From Streptomyces specialis (GTDB taxonomy: Bacteria; Actinomycetota; Actinomycetes; Streptomycetales; Streptomycetaceae), in contig NZ_LN929769.1 of the NCBI RefSeq assembly GCF_001493375.1, positions 62,001-126,000 on the forward strand: a stretch of 64,000 bases of DNA, read 5' to 3'. Made by a program: the position numbers and the translations under genes. The notes under the pieces are model-generated. The model was not told where the DNA came from, did not search any database, and worked only from the letters and a program-made list of their open reading frames with translations. How positions within the stretch are numbered: position 1 is the stretch's first letter; each line of letters opens with the position of its first letter. This document shows positions 1 through 8,819 of the stretch, piece after piece.

Positions 1-18
1 GGCGGGCACGGTGGTGCC

Positions 19-576
19 ATGAACGTCGCTTCCACGGGGGCCGAGCGGTCCCGGCCGCCGTCCCATCCGCCCGTTCCCGCCTTCCCCCCGGTGTGCCCGC
101 GCGGCGGGCGGTTCCGGCTGCGCCGCCCCGCGCGGCGGCGGCGCCGGGGCCGGGCCGTCGCGCTCGCCGCCGCCGCGCTCGCCCTGGCCCTCGCCGGGCC
201 CGGCGGGGGCGGCGAGCCCGCCGAGCCGGTCGGGGCGGCGACCGCGACCCGGGTGCGGGAGGGGCCCGCGAGCGCCGCGCCGGACGAGTCGGTGCAGGCG
301 CCGGTCCGGATCGCCGACGCGGCGGCCGTGCGGCTGCTGCGGCCGGGCGACCGGGTGGACGTGCTGGCCGCCGCCCCGCCGCCGGACGGCGGGAGCGCTT
401 CCCCGGCGCGTGTCGTCGCCCGGCGGGCGCGGGTGGCCGAGGTGCCCGAGGTGCCCGGCGCGGCCGGGCCGGACGGGGGCGGCGGTGCCCTGGTGGTGCT
501 GTCCGTCGCGCCCGCCACCGCCGCCGAGCTGGCGGGCGCCGCCGCCGTCGCGGACCTGGCGGTCGTCCGATGGTGA
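19..576 (+). CDS. RcpC/CpaB-like pilus assembly protein
   Basis: A 185-residue protein with an Arg-rich cytoplasmic start, one hydrophobic segment (about residues 46-60, AVALAAAALALALAG) and an extracytoplasmic part. The part around residues 90-125 (VRIADAAAVRLLRPGDRVDV) looks like the SAF/CpaB fold of Flp pilus assembly proteins. The family helps assemble type IVb (tad) pili at the membrane. Other tad genes are not visible; in Streptomyces a gene of this type is commonly found alone just upstream of mscL, as here. The start lies 19 bases from the window edge, so an earlier start cannot be excluded. Confidence 0.6.
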   Translation: MNVASTGAERSRPPSHPPVPAFPPVCPRGGRFRLRRPARRRRRGRAVALAAAALALALAGPGGGGEPAEPVGAATATRVREGPASAAPDESVQAPVRIADAAAVRLLRPGDRVDVLAAAPPPDGGSASPARVVARRARVAEVPEVPGAAGPDGGGGALVVLSVAPATAAELAGAAAVADLAVVRW

Positions 577-681
577 GCGGCGCCACCGGAAAGTGGTCAC
601 CGGATTGGACAGCGCGCCCCGCCCTGTTGCAGCGTGAACCGCTCAGGGAGTGCCGCGACGGCGGCTGCGAGAGGCGGATCG

Positions 682-1230
682 GTGAGCGTGGAGAGCAAGG
701 GCGTCGTGACGGGGGCCAAGGAGACACTGGCCGGATTCAGGGAGTTCCTGACCCGGGGGAACGTGGTGGAGCTGGCCGTCGCGGTCGTGGTCGGCACCGC
801 TTTCACGAACATCGTGAATTCGGTGGTCCAGGGCATGATCAACCCGGTGGTGGGAGCCTTCGGCACCCAGAACCTCGACGCCTACTCGTCCTGCCTGCGT
901 GGCCCCTGCGTGGACAACCCCGAGGGGGAGGCCGACGAGGGCATCCTGCTCCACTGGGGTTCGGTGCTGAGCGCCACGCTCACCTTCCTGATCACCGCGG
1001 CCGTGGTGTATTTCCTGATGATCCTGCCGATGACCCGCTACCTGGCGCGGCGCAGGGCCAAGGACGCCATCGAGCCGCAGCCCCCGGCCAAGACGGAGCT
1101 GGACATCCTGGCCGAGATCCGCGACGAGCTGATCGCCCAGCGCGCGGACCGGGACGGCCGGGCCGGCACCCAGGTGACGGTGGGCGCGCCGCGCTCCGGC
1201 GACGGGGACGCGGAGCGCGGCCCGGCGTAG
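682..1230 (+). CDS. mscL: Large-conductance mechanosensitive channel MscL
   Basis: Homopentameric inner-membrane channel that opens under membrane tension and protects against hypo-osmotic shock. The 182-residue product starts VSVESKGVVTGAKETLAGFR; the amphipathic N-terminal helix is followed by TM1 (NVVELAVAVVVGTAFTNIVN), a periplasmic loop with two Cys residues (SSCLRGPC), TM2 (LSATLTFLITAAVVYFLMIL) and a cytoplasmic helix rich in charge (TELDILAEIRDEL), in the order expected for MscL. I chose GTG at 682 because GAGAGG lies 5-10 bases upstream; a GTG at 634 would add 16 residues without family support. The loop and the C-terminal tail are longer than in E. coli, as is usual in Streptomyces. 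Confidence 0.9.
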   Translation: MSVESKGVVTGAKETLAGFREFLTRGNVVELAVAVVVGTAFTNIVNSVVQGMINPVVGAFGTQNLDAYSSCLRGPCVDNPEGEADEGILLHWGSVLSATLTFLITAAVVYFLMILPMTRYLARRRAKDAIEPQPPAKTELDILAEIRDELIAQRADRDGRAGTQVTVGAPRSGDGDAERGPA

Positions 1231-1240
1231 CCGCGCGGGC

Positions 1241-1912
1241 TCAGAGGTGGTGCGGCGGCTTCTCGCTGAGGAAGCGGGCCAGGTCGCCGGCGCCGCTGCC
1301 CTCGGCCGGCGACTCGCCCCAGCCGTGGTCGGCGTCGTCCGCCGACCCGCGCTCCAGCGGGTCGTCGAAGACCAGCCGGGCCAGGGGATCGGGCGTGGAC
1401 GGTCCGGGCCGCGCGGTGTCGCTCATGGTCCCAGGGTACGGCCGGTCCGGAGACAGCGGCGGGCCGAGCGTCTCGTGCCACCACCGGTCCCGGCCGGGCA
1501 CCCATGGCACGGGCCGGGGAAGCTGGCCGATCACCAGCACGTCGCGCACGGCCGGGCAGCCCGCCAGCGCCCGGTCCAGGCCGGACTTGACGGCGTGCAC
1601 CTGGCCGTCGAGCCGGCAGGCGTCCGCCGTGAGGACCACGGTCGCGCGGGAGTCGTTGACGCGGTCGCGGATGACGGCATGGTGGCTGCCCAGGGGCAGC
1701 GTGAGCCGGGTCGCCGACAGCCGGAGGCAGGCCAGCGTCACGACCACGGACTCCAGGGACATCGGCAGCAGCACCGGCACCGTGTCACCGGCACCGACGC
1801 CGAGGCCGGAGAGGACCTCGGCCGCCCGGTCGGACTGGCGCAGCAGTTGCGCGTGGCTGAGCACATCGGCCGGGGCGCCGGACTCGCTTCCCCGGCCGCG
1901 TTGTTCGGACAT
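1241..1912 (-). CDS. Truncated adenylate-forming (AMP-binding) protein
   Basis: A 223-residue product whose first about 160 residues match the N-terminal part of acetyl/acyl-CoA synthetases (SHAQLLRQSDRAAEVLSGLG, then GDTVPVLLPMSLESVVVTLA, and WVPGRDRWWHETL). The ATP-binding P-loop, the adenylation core and the C-terminal lid domain are absent, so catalysis is unlikely. The last 61 codons (from an ATG at 1426) form an acidic tail ending LARFLSEKPPHHL and may be a separate small gene or the natural tail. Shortened AMP-binding proteins of this kind recur in Streptomyces, from memory, so it may be a conserved non-enzymatic protein rather than a fresh pseudogene. It is convergent with mscL and divergent from the peptidase. 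Confidence 0.6.
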   Translation of the reverse strand: MSEQRGRGSESGAPADVLSHAQLLRQSDRAAEVLSGLGVGAGDTVPVLLPMSLESVVVTLACLRLSATRLTLPLGSHHAVIRDRVNDSRATVVLTADACRLDGQVHAVKSGLDRALAGCPAVRDVLVIGQLPRPVPWVPGRDRWWHETLGPPLSPDRPYPGTMSDTARPGPSTPDPLARLVFDDPLERGSADDADHGWGESPAEGSGAGDLARFLSEKPPHHL

Positions 1913-2003
1913 GCCGTGCAGCTTTGCCGGAGGCGATGGACAAGCGATAAACGTCCGCTGGACGCCGCAGCCCAGGAGGAGCGCGCGTGATACGGATGAG
2001 GGC

Positions 2004-3092
2004 ATGAACGAGGAGACGACCGCCATACCCGGGCCGCTGGACGCCCTGACCGATGTGGCCGGGCTGTCCGTCGGGCACGCCCAGCGGATCGGGGACGGCT
2101 GGCTGACGGGGACCACCGTGGTGCTGACGCCGCCCGGCGGCGCGGTGGGCGCGGTGGACGTGCGCGGCGGCGGTCCTGGCACCCGGGAGACGGACGTGCT
2201 CGATCCGAGGAATCTGGTGGAGCGCGTCGACGCGATCACGCTGAGCGGCGGCAGCGCGTTCGGGCTGGACGCCGCCGGGGGTGTCGTCGCCTGGCTGGAG
2301 GACCAGGGGCGCGGCTTCCGGCCGGGCCCCGATCCGACCCAGGTGGTGCCGATCGTCCCGGCCGCCGTCCTGTTCGACCTGGGCCGCGGGGGGAACTGGC
2401 GGGCCCGGCCGGGAGCCGATCTGGGACGGGCGGCGGCCGAGGACGCGGCCCGGCGCGGGCCGGGGTCGGCCGTTCCCCAGGGGAACGTCGGGGCGGGTGC
2501 CGGCGCGGTGATCGGCGGGCTCAAGGGCGGGATCGGCACCGCCAGCCTGGTGCTGCCCACCGGCGCGACCGTGGCGGCGGTGGCGGCGGTGAACGCGAGC
2601 GGCTCGCCCCTCGACCCGGGGACCGGCGCGCTGCTGGCGGAGCCCCGGCGCGTCCCCGACCCGGCCCGGCACTCCGAGGCCACCGGGCGGCTGGCCGACG
2701 CGCTGCGGGAGACCGTGCGGCGGTTCGGGGCGGGGGAGCGGGTCCCGCTGAACACCACGATCGCCGTCGTCGCCACCGACGCCGCGCTCACCCCGGCGCA
2801 GGCCCAGAAGCTGGCGGGAACGGCCCACGACGGCCTGGCCCGCGCCGTCAGGCCGGTGCACCTGATGACGGACGGCGACACCGTGTTCGCACTGTCCACC
2901 GGCGGGCGGCCCGCCCCGGCGGGGGCCACGCCGATCGAGGCGGCGGTGGCGTTCAACGAGGTGCTGGCGGCGGGCGCCGACGTGCTGTCCCGCGCGGTGG
3001 TCAAGGCCGTCCTCGCCGCCGGGAGCGTGGACGCGCCCGGCGGACTCTTCCCGTCCTACTCCGACCTGTACGGGGAGCGCGACGTGTCCTGA
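2004..3092 (+). CDS. P1 family (S58, DmpA/NylC-like) peptidase
   Basis: A 362-residue N-terminal-nucleophile hydrolase. The opening PLDALTDVAGLSVGHAQR and the RGGGPGTRETD and LSGGSAFGLDAAGG motifs are typical of the DmpA/NylC family. The Asn250-Thr251 pair in PLNTTIAVVATDA is the position where NylC-type proteins self-cleave to expose a catalytic Thr; I infer the same here. Substrate is unknown (aminopeptidase or amide hydrolase). A GATGAGGG sequence precedes the ATG. It ends before a strong hairpin and faces the MFS gene. Confidence 0.85.
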   Translation: MNEETTAIPGPLDALTDVAGLSVGHAQRIGDGWLTGTTVVLTPPGGAVGAVDVRGGGPGTRETDVLDPRNLVERVDAITLSGGSAFGLDAAGGVVAWLEDQGRGFRPGPDPTQVVPIVPAAVLFDLGRGGNWRARPGADLGRAAAEDAARRGPGSAVPQGNVGAGAGAVIGGLKGGIGTASLVLPTGATVAAVAAVNASGSPLDPGTGALLAEPRRVPDPARHSEATGRLADALRETVRRFGAGERVPLNTTIAVVATDAALTPAQAQKLAGTAHDGLARAVRPVHLMTDGDTVFALSTGGRPAPAGATPIEAAVAFNEVLAAGADVLSRAVVKAVLAAGSVDAPGGLFPSYSDLYGERDVS

Positions 3093-3118
3093 CCCGGTGG
3101 GCCCGGTGGGGAAACGCG

Positions 3119-3151
3119 CCGGCCCCCACGGCGTGGAGCCGTGGGGGCCGG
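3119..3151. terminator. Bidirectional terminator hairpin
   Basis: Perfect inverted repeat GGCCCCCACGGC / GCCGTGGGGGCC with loop GTGGA, 27 bases after the peptidase stop and 46 bases from the MFS stop. It can serve both convergent genes. Confidence 0.8.
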
Positions 3152-3196
3152 GAAGCGGTGGCGCGGCGCCGGAGCGCCGGCCGTCCGGGGCGGTGG

Positions 3197-4750
3197 TCAG
3201 TGGGCGAACGCCGGGACCGCCGCGCCCTTCTCCAGGTCGCCGTCCTCACCGTCGGCGAGGGACTGCCCGACGTGGGATCCCTTGCTGGTGATGAGGAAGT
3301 AGGCGAGGGCCGCCGAGAGCAGCAGGGCGCCGAAGCCCCACCAGATGGCGACGGTGTAGCCGTGCACCATCGACTCGAACTGGAGCTCCTGACCGGTCAG
3401 CGACCCGGCGTGCGAGGTGAAGTACGAGGTGGTGGCGCCGGCCGCGATCGTGTTCAGCAGCGCGGTGCCGATGGCGCCGCCGACCTGCTGCGACACGTTC
3501 ACCATCGCCGAGGCGACACCCGCGTCGGTCGGCCGGACCCGCTCGGTGGCCACGCTCATCGCCGGCATGAACGCGGTGCCCATGCCGAGGCCGAGCAGCA
3601 CCTGCGCCGGCAGGATCAGCGCGACGTAGGACGAGTCCACGCTGAGCTGGGTCAGCATCAGCATGCCGACCGCGCCGACGAGGAAGCCCGGCACCATCAG
3701 GTTCCGCGGCGCGACCCGGGTGACCAGCCGCGTGCCGATCTGGGTCGAGCCGGTGATCATGCCCGCCACCATCGGCAGGAAGGCCAGACCGGTCTTGACC
3801 GGCGAGTATCCGCGCACGATCTGGAAGTAGTACGTCAGGAAGAGGAAGAGACCGAACATCGCGATGATCGCGACCCCGAGCGAGGCGTACGATCCGCCGC
3901 GGTTCCTGTCGGTGATCACCCGCAGTGGCATCAGCGGCGACTTCACCCGCGACTCGACCACCGCGAAGGCGCCCAGCAGCACGACGGCCGCGATGAACAT
4001 GATCACGACGACCGACTCGGTCCAGTCCTTCTGCTCGGCGCGGCTGAAGCCGTAGACGAGAGCGACCAGACCCAGCGAGGCGAGCAGCACGCCCGGGATG
4101 TCCAGGGTGGAGCGGTTCCGGGCCTCCTCGGGCTCCCGGATCACCAGGATGGCGCCCACGGCGGCCACGGCGGCGAACGGGATGTTGACGAAGAAGGTCC
4201 AGCGCCAGTTCAGGTAGTCCGTGAGGGCGCCGCCGAGCAGCAGACCCACGGCGGCACCGGCACCGGCGATGGCGCCGTAGACGCCGAACGCCTTGGCCCG
4301 CTCCTTGACGTCCGTGAACAGGACGGTCAGCAGCGACAGGGCGGCCGGCGCGAGCAGCGCGCCGAAGACACCCTGGAGACCGCGGGAGGCGAACATCATC
4401 GCCTCGTTCTGCGCGGCACCACCGAGCGCGGAGGCGAGGGCGAAGCCGATCAGGCCGATCACGAAGGCCCGCTGCCGTCCCCACAGGTCGGCCACGCGGC
4501 CACCGAAGAGGAGGAGACCACCGAAGGCCAGGGCGTAGGCCGTGATGACCCACTGCCGGTTGCCGTCGGATATGCCGAGGTCGGACTGGGCCGTGGGCAG
4601 CGCGATGTTCACGATGGTGGCGTCGAGGACGACCATCAACTGCGCGATGGCGATGAAGGTGAGCGCCTTCCAGCGCTTCGGGTCAGGGGTGCTGTGAGTC
4701 GCGCTCACGGCGTTTTCCGGTGGCATGGGTGTAACTACCTCACGTTGCAT
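3197..4750 (-). CDS. MFS drug exporter, DHA2 (14-TM) family
   Basis: A 517-residue proton-coupled exporter of the EmrB/QacA type. It shows motif C/D1 (LDATIVNIALP), motif A (GGRVADLWGRQRAF), the WRWTFFVNIP segment between TM5 and TM6, and about 14 hydrophobic helices. It lies 62 bases downstream of, and on the same strand as, a TetR gene, so it is the probable target of that repressor. Either ATG, at 4750 or at 4726, could be the start. Substrate cannot be told from sequence. Confidence 0.88.
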   Translation of the reverse strand: MQREVVTPMPPENAVSATHSTPDPKRWKALTFIAIAQLMVVLDATIVNIALPTAQSDLGISDGNRQWVITAYALAFGGLLLFGGRVADLWGRQRAFVIGLIGFALASALGGAAQNEAMMFASRGLQGVFGALLAPAALSLLTVLFTDVKERAKAFGVYGAIAGAGAAVGLLLGGALTDYLNWRWTFFVNIPFAAVAAVGAILVIREPEEARNRSTLDIPGVLLASLGLVALVYGFSRAEQKDWTESVVVIMFIAAVVLLGAFAVVESRVKSPLMPLRVITDRNRGGSYASLGVAIIAMFGLFLFLTYYFQIVRGYSPVKTGLAFLPMVAGMITGSTQIGTRLVTRVAPRNLMVPGFLVGAVGMLMLTQLSVDSSYVALILPAQVLLGLGMGTAFMPAMSVATERVRPTDAGVASAMVNVSQQVGGAIGTALLNTIAAGATTSYFTSHAGSLTGQELQFESMVHGYTVAIWWGFGALLLSAALAYFLITSKGSHVGQSLADGEDGDLEKGAAVPAFAH

Positions 4751-4812
4751 GTCGGGCGGAGAAGGAAGCGATTGGGGTTCGCTCCGGGTAAGACTCGGGT
4801 GGGCGGGAAAAC

Positions 4813-5490
4813 TCAGCGCCGCCCTCTTCCGGATGGTGGCGACAGCGGGCAGATCTCGGTCTTGAGGTCTTCCAGACTGGTCGCCCGACCGGGTAGTTCA
4901 CTGCGGGCCGGGGTCCGCAGGCCGTCCAGGAAGACCTGGAGGTGACGCCGGGACAGCAGCACGTCACCTTGGTGACGCACGCCCGGCATCGGCAGGGTCA
5001 GCCTGGCGATGGCGACGAGCAGGTCCCCGGCACCGATGTCCCGGCGGAGCTGGCCGGACTCGTGCGCCCGGTCGACCAGCTTCTGCGTCACCCTCTGCAT
5101 GTGCCCACGGCTGGCTACGAGCTGCGGATCTTCCGGATCGATGTCGGACCCGAGCATCGGACAGAGGGCACCCACCCGCTCGTCGGCGCTGTCGAGAACC
5201 ATCCGGCGCAGCGCTTCGAAGGGATCATGCTCCGTCTCCAGTGCCTGTCGGGCCCGCTCGATGATCCGCTGGTTCACGTAGAGGAGGACGTGGAACAGCA
5301 GGGACTTGCGATCGGGAAAGTGCCGGTACAGCGTGGCATTCCCGACCCCGGCCCGTCGAGCGATTTCATCGAGGGGCGCGTCCGCCCCGTACTCGACGAG
5401 TGCCTCGCGGGCAGCGGCGAGGATCCGCTCGCGGTTGCGCACGGCGTCGGCGCGCAGCCGTGGGCGGGCCGTCGTGGAACTGGTGCTCAC
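4813..5490 (-). CDS. TetR family transcriptional regulator
   Basis: 225 residues. The N-terminal helix-turn-helix reads LDEIARRAGVGNATLYRHF (about residues 39-57), followed by an all-helical ligand domain with LALPMPG-like spacing (ARLTLPMPGV) seen in this subgroup. The GTG start has GGGGAG seven bases upstream. It is placed directly ahead of the MFS exporter on the same strand, indicating an efflux repressor-exporter unit. In S. coelicolor a TetR gene (SCO3201) sits next to hrdD; the position here is consistent with its orthologue, from memory. Confidence 0.88.
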   Translation of the reverse strand: MSTSSTTARPRLRADAVRNRERILAAAREALVEYGADAPLDEIARRAGVGNATLYRHFPDRKSLLFHVLLYVNQRIIERARQALETEHDPFEALRRMVLDSADERVGALCPMLGSDIDPEDPQLVASRGHMQRVTQKLVDRAHESGQLRRDIGAGDLLVAIARLTLPMPGVRHQGDVLLSRRHLQVFLDGLRTPARSELPGRATSLEDLKTEICPLSPPSGRGRR

Positions 5491-5694
5491 GATGCCGCTC
5501 CCCCTGTCGGTCGGTGTGCCGAACGCCTCGCGACGCCCGGATGAACAACCGGGGACTCCCTCCCCGCTTGCGTGGACAGTCATCAAAACGGAAAGACCAT
5601 CCCCGCTTATTTCGCGGGTCGTTGTGTTCTGCGTCACAACCTTCACCCGGCCGCCCCACCTCGGCGCCGGGTCCCCGCGCTCCGGGCAGCGGCG

Positions 5695-5726
5695 AGCCCC
5701 GGTGCCCGTCAACGGGCGCCGGGGCT
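5695..5726 (-). terminator. Terminator after hrdD
   Basis: Stem AGCCCCGGTGCCCG / CGGGCGCCGGGGCT (one G-T wobble) with a TCAA loop, 28 bases beyond the hrdD stop codon. Confidence 0.75.
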
Positions 5727-5753
5727 CGGCTTGTCGGCGCGTCGGGCCGGCCG

Positions 5754-6767
5754 TCAGGCCGCCGCGTCGAAGCCGGAGTCGTTCGCCATCCGCTTCAGCT
5801 CCAGCAGCGCGTGCTTCTCGATCTGCCGGATCCGCTCGCGGGTCAGGCCGTGCTGCTTGCCGACCTCGGTGAGCGTGCGCTCGCGGCCGTCCTCGATGCC
5901 GTACCGCGCGCGGATGATCGCGGCGGTGCGCTGGTCGAGGCGGCCGATCAGGTCCTCCAGACCCTCCCGGCGCATCATCACCAGCACCGACTGCTCGGGC
6001 GACTCGGCGGAGGTGTCCTCCAGCAGATCGCCGAACTGCGTCTCGCCCTCGTCGTCCACCGCCATGTTCAGACTGACCGGGTCGCGCGCCCAGTCCAGCA
6101 CGTCCTGGATCCGCTCCGCGCTCGAACCCAGCTCGCCCGCGATCTCGCCGGGCTCGGGGTCCCGGCCGTTCTCCCGGTTGAACTCGCGCTGGACGCGCCG
6201 GATCCGGCCCAGCTCCTCCACCAGGTGGACGGGCAGCCGGATGGTGCGGGACTGGTCGGCTATGGACCGGGTGATGGCCTGGCGGATCCACCACGTCGCG
6301 TACGTCGAGAACTTGAAGCCCTTGGTGTAGTCGAACTTCTCCACGGCCCGGACCAGGCCGGCGTTGCCCTCCTGGATCAGGTCCAGCAGCGGCAGGCCGC
6401 TGCGCGGGTACCTCCGGGCGACGGCGACGACCAGCCGCAGGTTCGAGCGGATGAAGACGTCCTTCGCCCGCTCGCCGGCGGTGACCAGCGCCTGGAGCTC
6501 CTCGCGGGTGGCCGACGCGGCGGCACCGCCCTCGGCCGGCTCCTCCTCGCCCCACAGAATGCGCTCCGCGTACAGCCCCGCCTCGATGGCGAGAGACAGC
6601 TCGACTTCCTTCGCCGCGTCCAGCAGCGGGGTCCGCGCTATCTCGTCGAGGTACATCCCGACCAGATCGCGCTCCGTGGCATCGCTGCTCGCGCTGGACC
6701 GGACACTGCCCGTCGCTTCGACACTGTCATCGGTGTCCGGACGCCGGGCGACGGCACGGGTTGCCAT
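5754..6767 (-). CDS. hrdD: RNA polymerase principal-like sigma factor HrdD
   Basis: 337-residue sigma-70 group 2 factor. Region 1.2 ([20 protein letters not shown]), region 2.1-2.4 ([12 protein letters not shown] to [15 protein letters not shown]), region 3 and region 4.2 ([20 protein letters not shown]) are complete; there is no long N-terminal acidic extension as in HrdB. The start [11 protein letters not shown] matches what I remember of HrdD, and the position next to TetR and near mscL fits the S. coelicolor hrdD locus. HrdD is dispensable and responds to stress; a SigR-type promoter lies 106 bases upstream. A hairpin terminator follows the stop. Confidence 0.87.
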   Translation of the reverse strand: MATRAVARRPDTDDSVEATGSVRSSASSDATERDLVGMYLDEIARTPLLDAAKEVELSLAIEAGLYAERILWGEEEPAEGGAAASATREELQALVTAGERAKDVFIRSNLRLVVAVARRYPRSGLPLLDLIQEGNAGLVRAVEKFDYTKGFKFSTYATWWIRQAITRSIADQSRTIRLPVHLVEELGRIRRVQREFNRENGRDPEPGEIAGELGSSAERIQDVLDWARDPVSLNMAVDDEGETQFGDLLEDTSAESPEQSVLVMMRREGLEDLIGRLDQRTAAIIRARYGIEDGRERTLTEVGKQHGLTRERIRQIEKHALLELKRMANDSGFDAAA

Positions 6768-6794
6768 GCGTGCACTCCCCTTCGATGTGATCAA

Positions 6795-6813
6795 AACTGA
6801 TCGAACTGATCGA
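6795..6813. repeat. Tandem AACTGATCGA motif in hrdD leader
   Basis: AACTGATCGA occurs twice with a 9-base period, preceded by a related TGATCAAAAC. It lies 28-46 bases upstream of the hrdD start codon and could be an operator or an RNA element; function unknown. Confidence 0.4.
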
Positions 6814-6872
6814 CTGGTCCCCGTGGGACCCGGACCGGGCTGCCCCCTTGCCTCCCGCGTCCATAACGAATC

Positions 6873-6898
6873 AACGACGGGAATCCGGACAGAATTCC
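6873..6898 (-). promoter_or_regulatory. SigR-type promoter of hrdD
   Basis: On the minus strand the -35 GGAAT (6898-6894) is followed after exactly 18 bases by GTT (6875-6873), the consensus of the disulfide-stress sigma factor SigR. hrdD is a known SigR target in S. coelicolor. The transcript would have a leader of about 100 bases. Confidence 0.75.
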
Positions 6899-7144
6899 CA
6901 ACCCGCTCATCTTTTTCCCGGCGATGCAGTACCCTGCACCGTTGCGTCCGGGACGGCGGCGTCGCGCGCCTCGTACGCGAGACATCTCTTCCACATCTCT
7001 CCCACATCCCTGAAGACGAACAAGACGCTCGGTTAGTTGCTTCCGGGTACCCCCGACCCCCGCGCGCCATTCGGCCCCTTTCCCCGGGCGGCCCGCGACA
7101 AGCGGCTCCCGGATCCCTTCCGGGCGTAAGCTTGGTTGTTTCTA

Positions 7145-7217
7145 CTTAGTGTAGCGTCGCCGTCACTGTTCTCTTCATTCCCTTTGGGCGGCAGGGTAAG
7201 GTGTGTATAGAAGACGG
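7145..7217. other. Degraded Nextera P5/i5 adapter (artefact)
   Basis: The end (about 7186-7217) aligns to the i5-side adapter and mosaic end: CGGCAG, GT, AG, then TGTGTATA and AGAC are kept in order with scattered mismatches against TCGTCGGCAGCGTC plus the 19-base mosaic end. The 40 bases before it align weakly to the P5 flow-cell sequence. This copy is the most decayed of five; judged with the others it most likely marks an assembly join, not biology. Confidence 0.55.
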
Positions 7218-7264
7218 GGTTGCCCGCAGCGCGGACGGCGCGTTCGGGACAGGGGGCGGGACAC

Positions 7265-8785
7265 GTGATCAGGGGCAGGCAGGGCGGTCCTCAGCTCCCG
7301 CCGGCGGTCGGACGCTGGATCGCGCACCGCCGCAACACCGAGCTGGCCCTGATCGTCTTCGCCGTCGCCATCGCCGCGTTCGGGCACGCCGCCGCCGGGC
7401 TCGCCATGTACGACGAGGTCCCCTCCGGCCTCCTCGCCCACACCGCCGGCCTCGGCGCCCTCGCCCTGACCGCCCACCTCACGGTGCGCCGATTCGCCCG
7501 CCACGCCGACCCGTTGATCCTGCCGGTCACCGTGCTGCTCGCCGGTATCGGCCTGGTGCTGCTGGACCGGCTGGACTACGCGTACGCCGAGCACCATCCG
7601 CCGGACGACTACCAGTCCGCGCCCGCCGCCCCCGATCAGGTGATCTGGAACGTCGTCGGTGTCGGGCTCTTCGTCGCCACCCTCCTCGTGCTCCGCCACC
7701 ACCGCGTGCTCCAGCGGTACACCTACCTCGGCATGGCGGTGGCGATGCTGCTGCTGATGGCCCCGGCGTTCTTCGGCGCCGACCAGTTCGGCGCCAAACG
7801 GTGGATCACGCTCGGCCCGCTGTCCGTGCAGCCCGGCGAGTTCGTCAAGGTCATGATCGTCGTCTTCTTCGCCAGCTACCTGATGGCGAACCGCGACGCC
7901 CTCGCCCTCGTCGGCCGCCGCGTCCTCGGCCTGGCCCTGCCCCGGGGCCGGAACGCGGGCCCGGTGCTGCTGGTGTGGGCGGTCAGCCTCGTCGTCCTGT
8001 TCTACGAACGCGACCTCGGCACGTCGCTCCTCTTCTTCTGCGTCTTCATCGCCATGCTCTACATCGCCACCGAGCGCACGAGCTGGGTGGTCCTCGGCGG
8101 CCTGATGGCGGCCCTCGGCACCGTCGTCGTCGCCTCCACCCAGCCGCACGTCAAGGGCCGCGTCCAGGCGTGGCTCGACCCGATGGCGATCTTCCTGCCC
8201 GAGGACCAGCGCCCGCCGGGACTCATCTCGGACCAGTCGGCGCAGGCGCTGTTCAGCTTCGGCGCCGGCGACCTCACCGGAACGGGCCTGGGCCAGGGCC
8301 ACTCCTACCTGATCGGGTTCGCCGGGCGCAGCGACTTCATCCTCGCCACCGTCGGCGAGGAGCTGGGGCTGGCCGGGGTGACGCTCGTGGTCATGCTGTA
8401 CGTGCTGCTGATCCAGCGCGGCCTCAGCGCGGCCCTGTCGGCCACCGACCCGTTCGGGAAGCTGCTGGCCGCCGGGCTGTCCATCGTGCTCGCGATCCAG
8501 GTCTTCATCGTCGCCGGGGGCGTGACCGGGCTGATCCCGCTCACCGGCAAGGCGCTGCCGTTCCTCGCGCAGGGCGGCTCGTCCAGCGTCGCCAACTGGC
8601 TGCTCGTCGCGCTGCTGATCCGCGTCAGCGACAGCGCGGGCAAGGCCGCCACCGAGCCGGAGGGCAACGCCACGATCCTCGTGCCCGTGATCCGCGACAC
8701 CCATCCGGCCCCCGACCCGCTGCGGGGCTCGGACACCCGCCCGGACCCGGACCGGCACCACGGCCGGTACCCGGGCCCGTACTGA
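7265..8785 (+). CDS. FtsW/RodA/SpoVE family (SEDS) protein
   Basis: A 506-residue polytopic membrane protein of the SEDS family, peptidoglycan glycosyltransferases working with class B PBPs in division, elongation or sporulation. Typical blocks are GAKRWITLGPLSVQPGEFVK, ERDLGTSLLFF, GLGQGHSYLIGFAGRSDFI and ATVGEELGL; the last also holds the Glu of the family's late loop. GTG 7265 was chosen because AGGGGGCGGGACAC precedes it; an earlier ATG at 7220 lies close to the adapter artefact. No PBP gene is adjacent, so it is a stand-alone paralogue whose partner is unknown. The C-terminal tail is hydrophilic and His/Asp-rich. Confidence 0.87.
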   Translation: MIRGRQGGPQLPPAVGRWIAHRRNTELALIVFAVAIAAFGHAAAGLAMYDEVPSGLLAHTAGLGALALTAHLTVRRFARHADPLILPVTVLLAGIGLVLLDRLDYAYAEHHPPDDYQSAPAAPDQVIWNVVGVGLFVATLLVLRHHRVLQRYTYLGMAVAMLLLMAPAFFGADQFGAKRWITLGPLSVQPGEFVKVMIVVFFASYLMANRDALALVGRRVLGLALPRGRNAGPVLLVWAVSLVVLFYERDLGTSLLFFCVFIAMLYIATERTSWVVLGGLMAALGTVVVASTQPHVKGRVQAWLDPMAIFLPEDQRPPGLISDQSAQALFSFGAGDLTGTGLGQGHSYLIGFAGRSDFILATVGEELGLAGVTLVVMLYVLLIQRGLSAALSATDPFGKLLAAGLSIVLAIQVFIVAGGVTGLIPLTGKALPFLAQGGSSSVANWLLVALLIRVSDSAGKAATEPEGNATILVPVIRDTHPAPDPLRGSDTRPDPDRHHGRYPGPY

Positions 8786-8819
8786 GCGACCCGCACCGAG
8801 CGAAGGGATCACTCCATCG

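Larger units (their letters stand above)
6768..7144. other. hrdD upstream region, no gene
   Basis: 377 bases with no credible coding sequence. It holds the hrdD leader, a 9-base-period tandem motif (6795-6813) and the SigR-type promoter (6873-6898). Beyond about 7020 I see nothing recognisable. The right edge abuts adapter-derived sequence, so it may not be next to the SEDS gene in the real genome. Confidence 0.7.

Noticed and set aside
93..2003. Long open frame running from 93 through mscL into the peptidase
   Set aside because: Only the part from 2004 has family similarity and a ribosome site; the rest is an Arg/Gly-rich shadow common in high-GC DNA.
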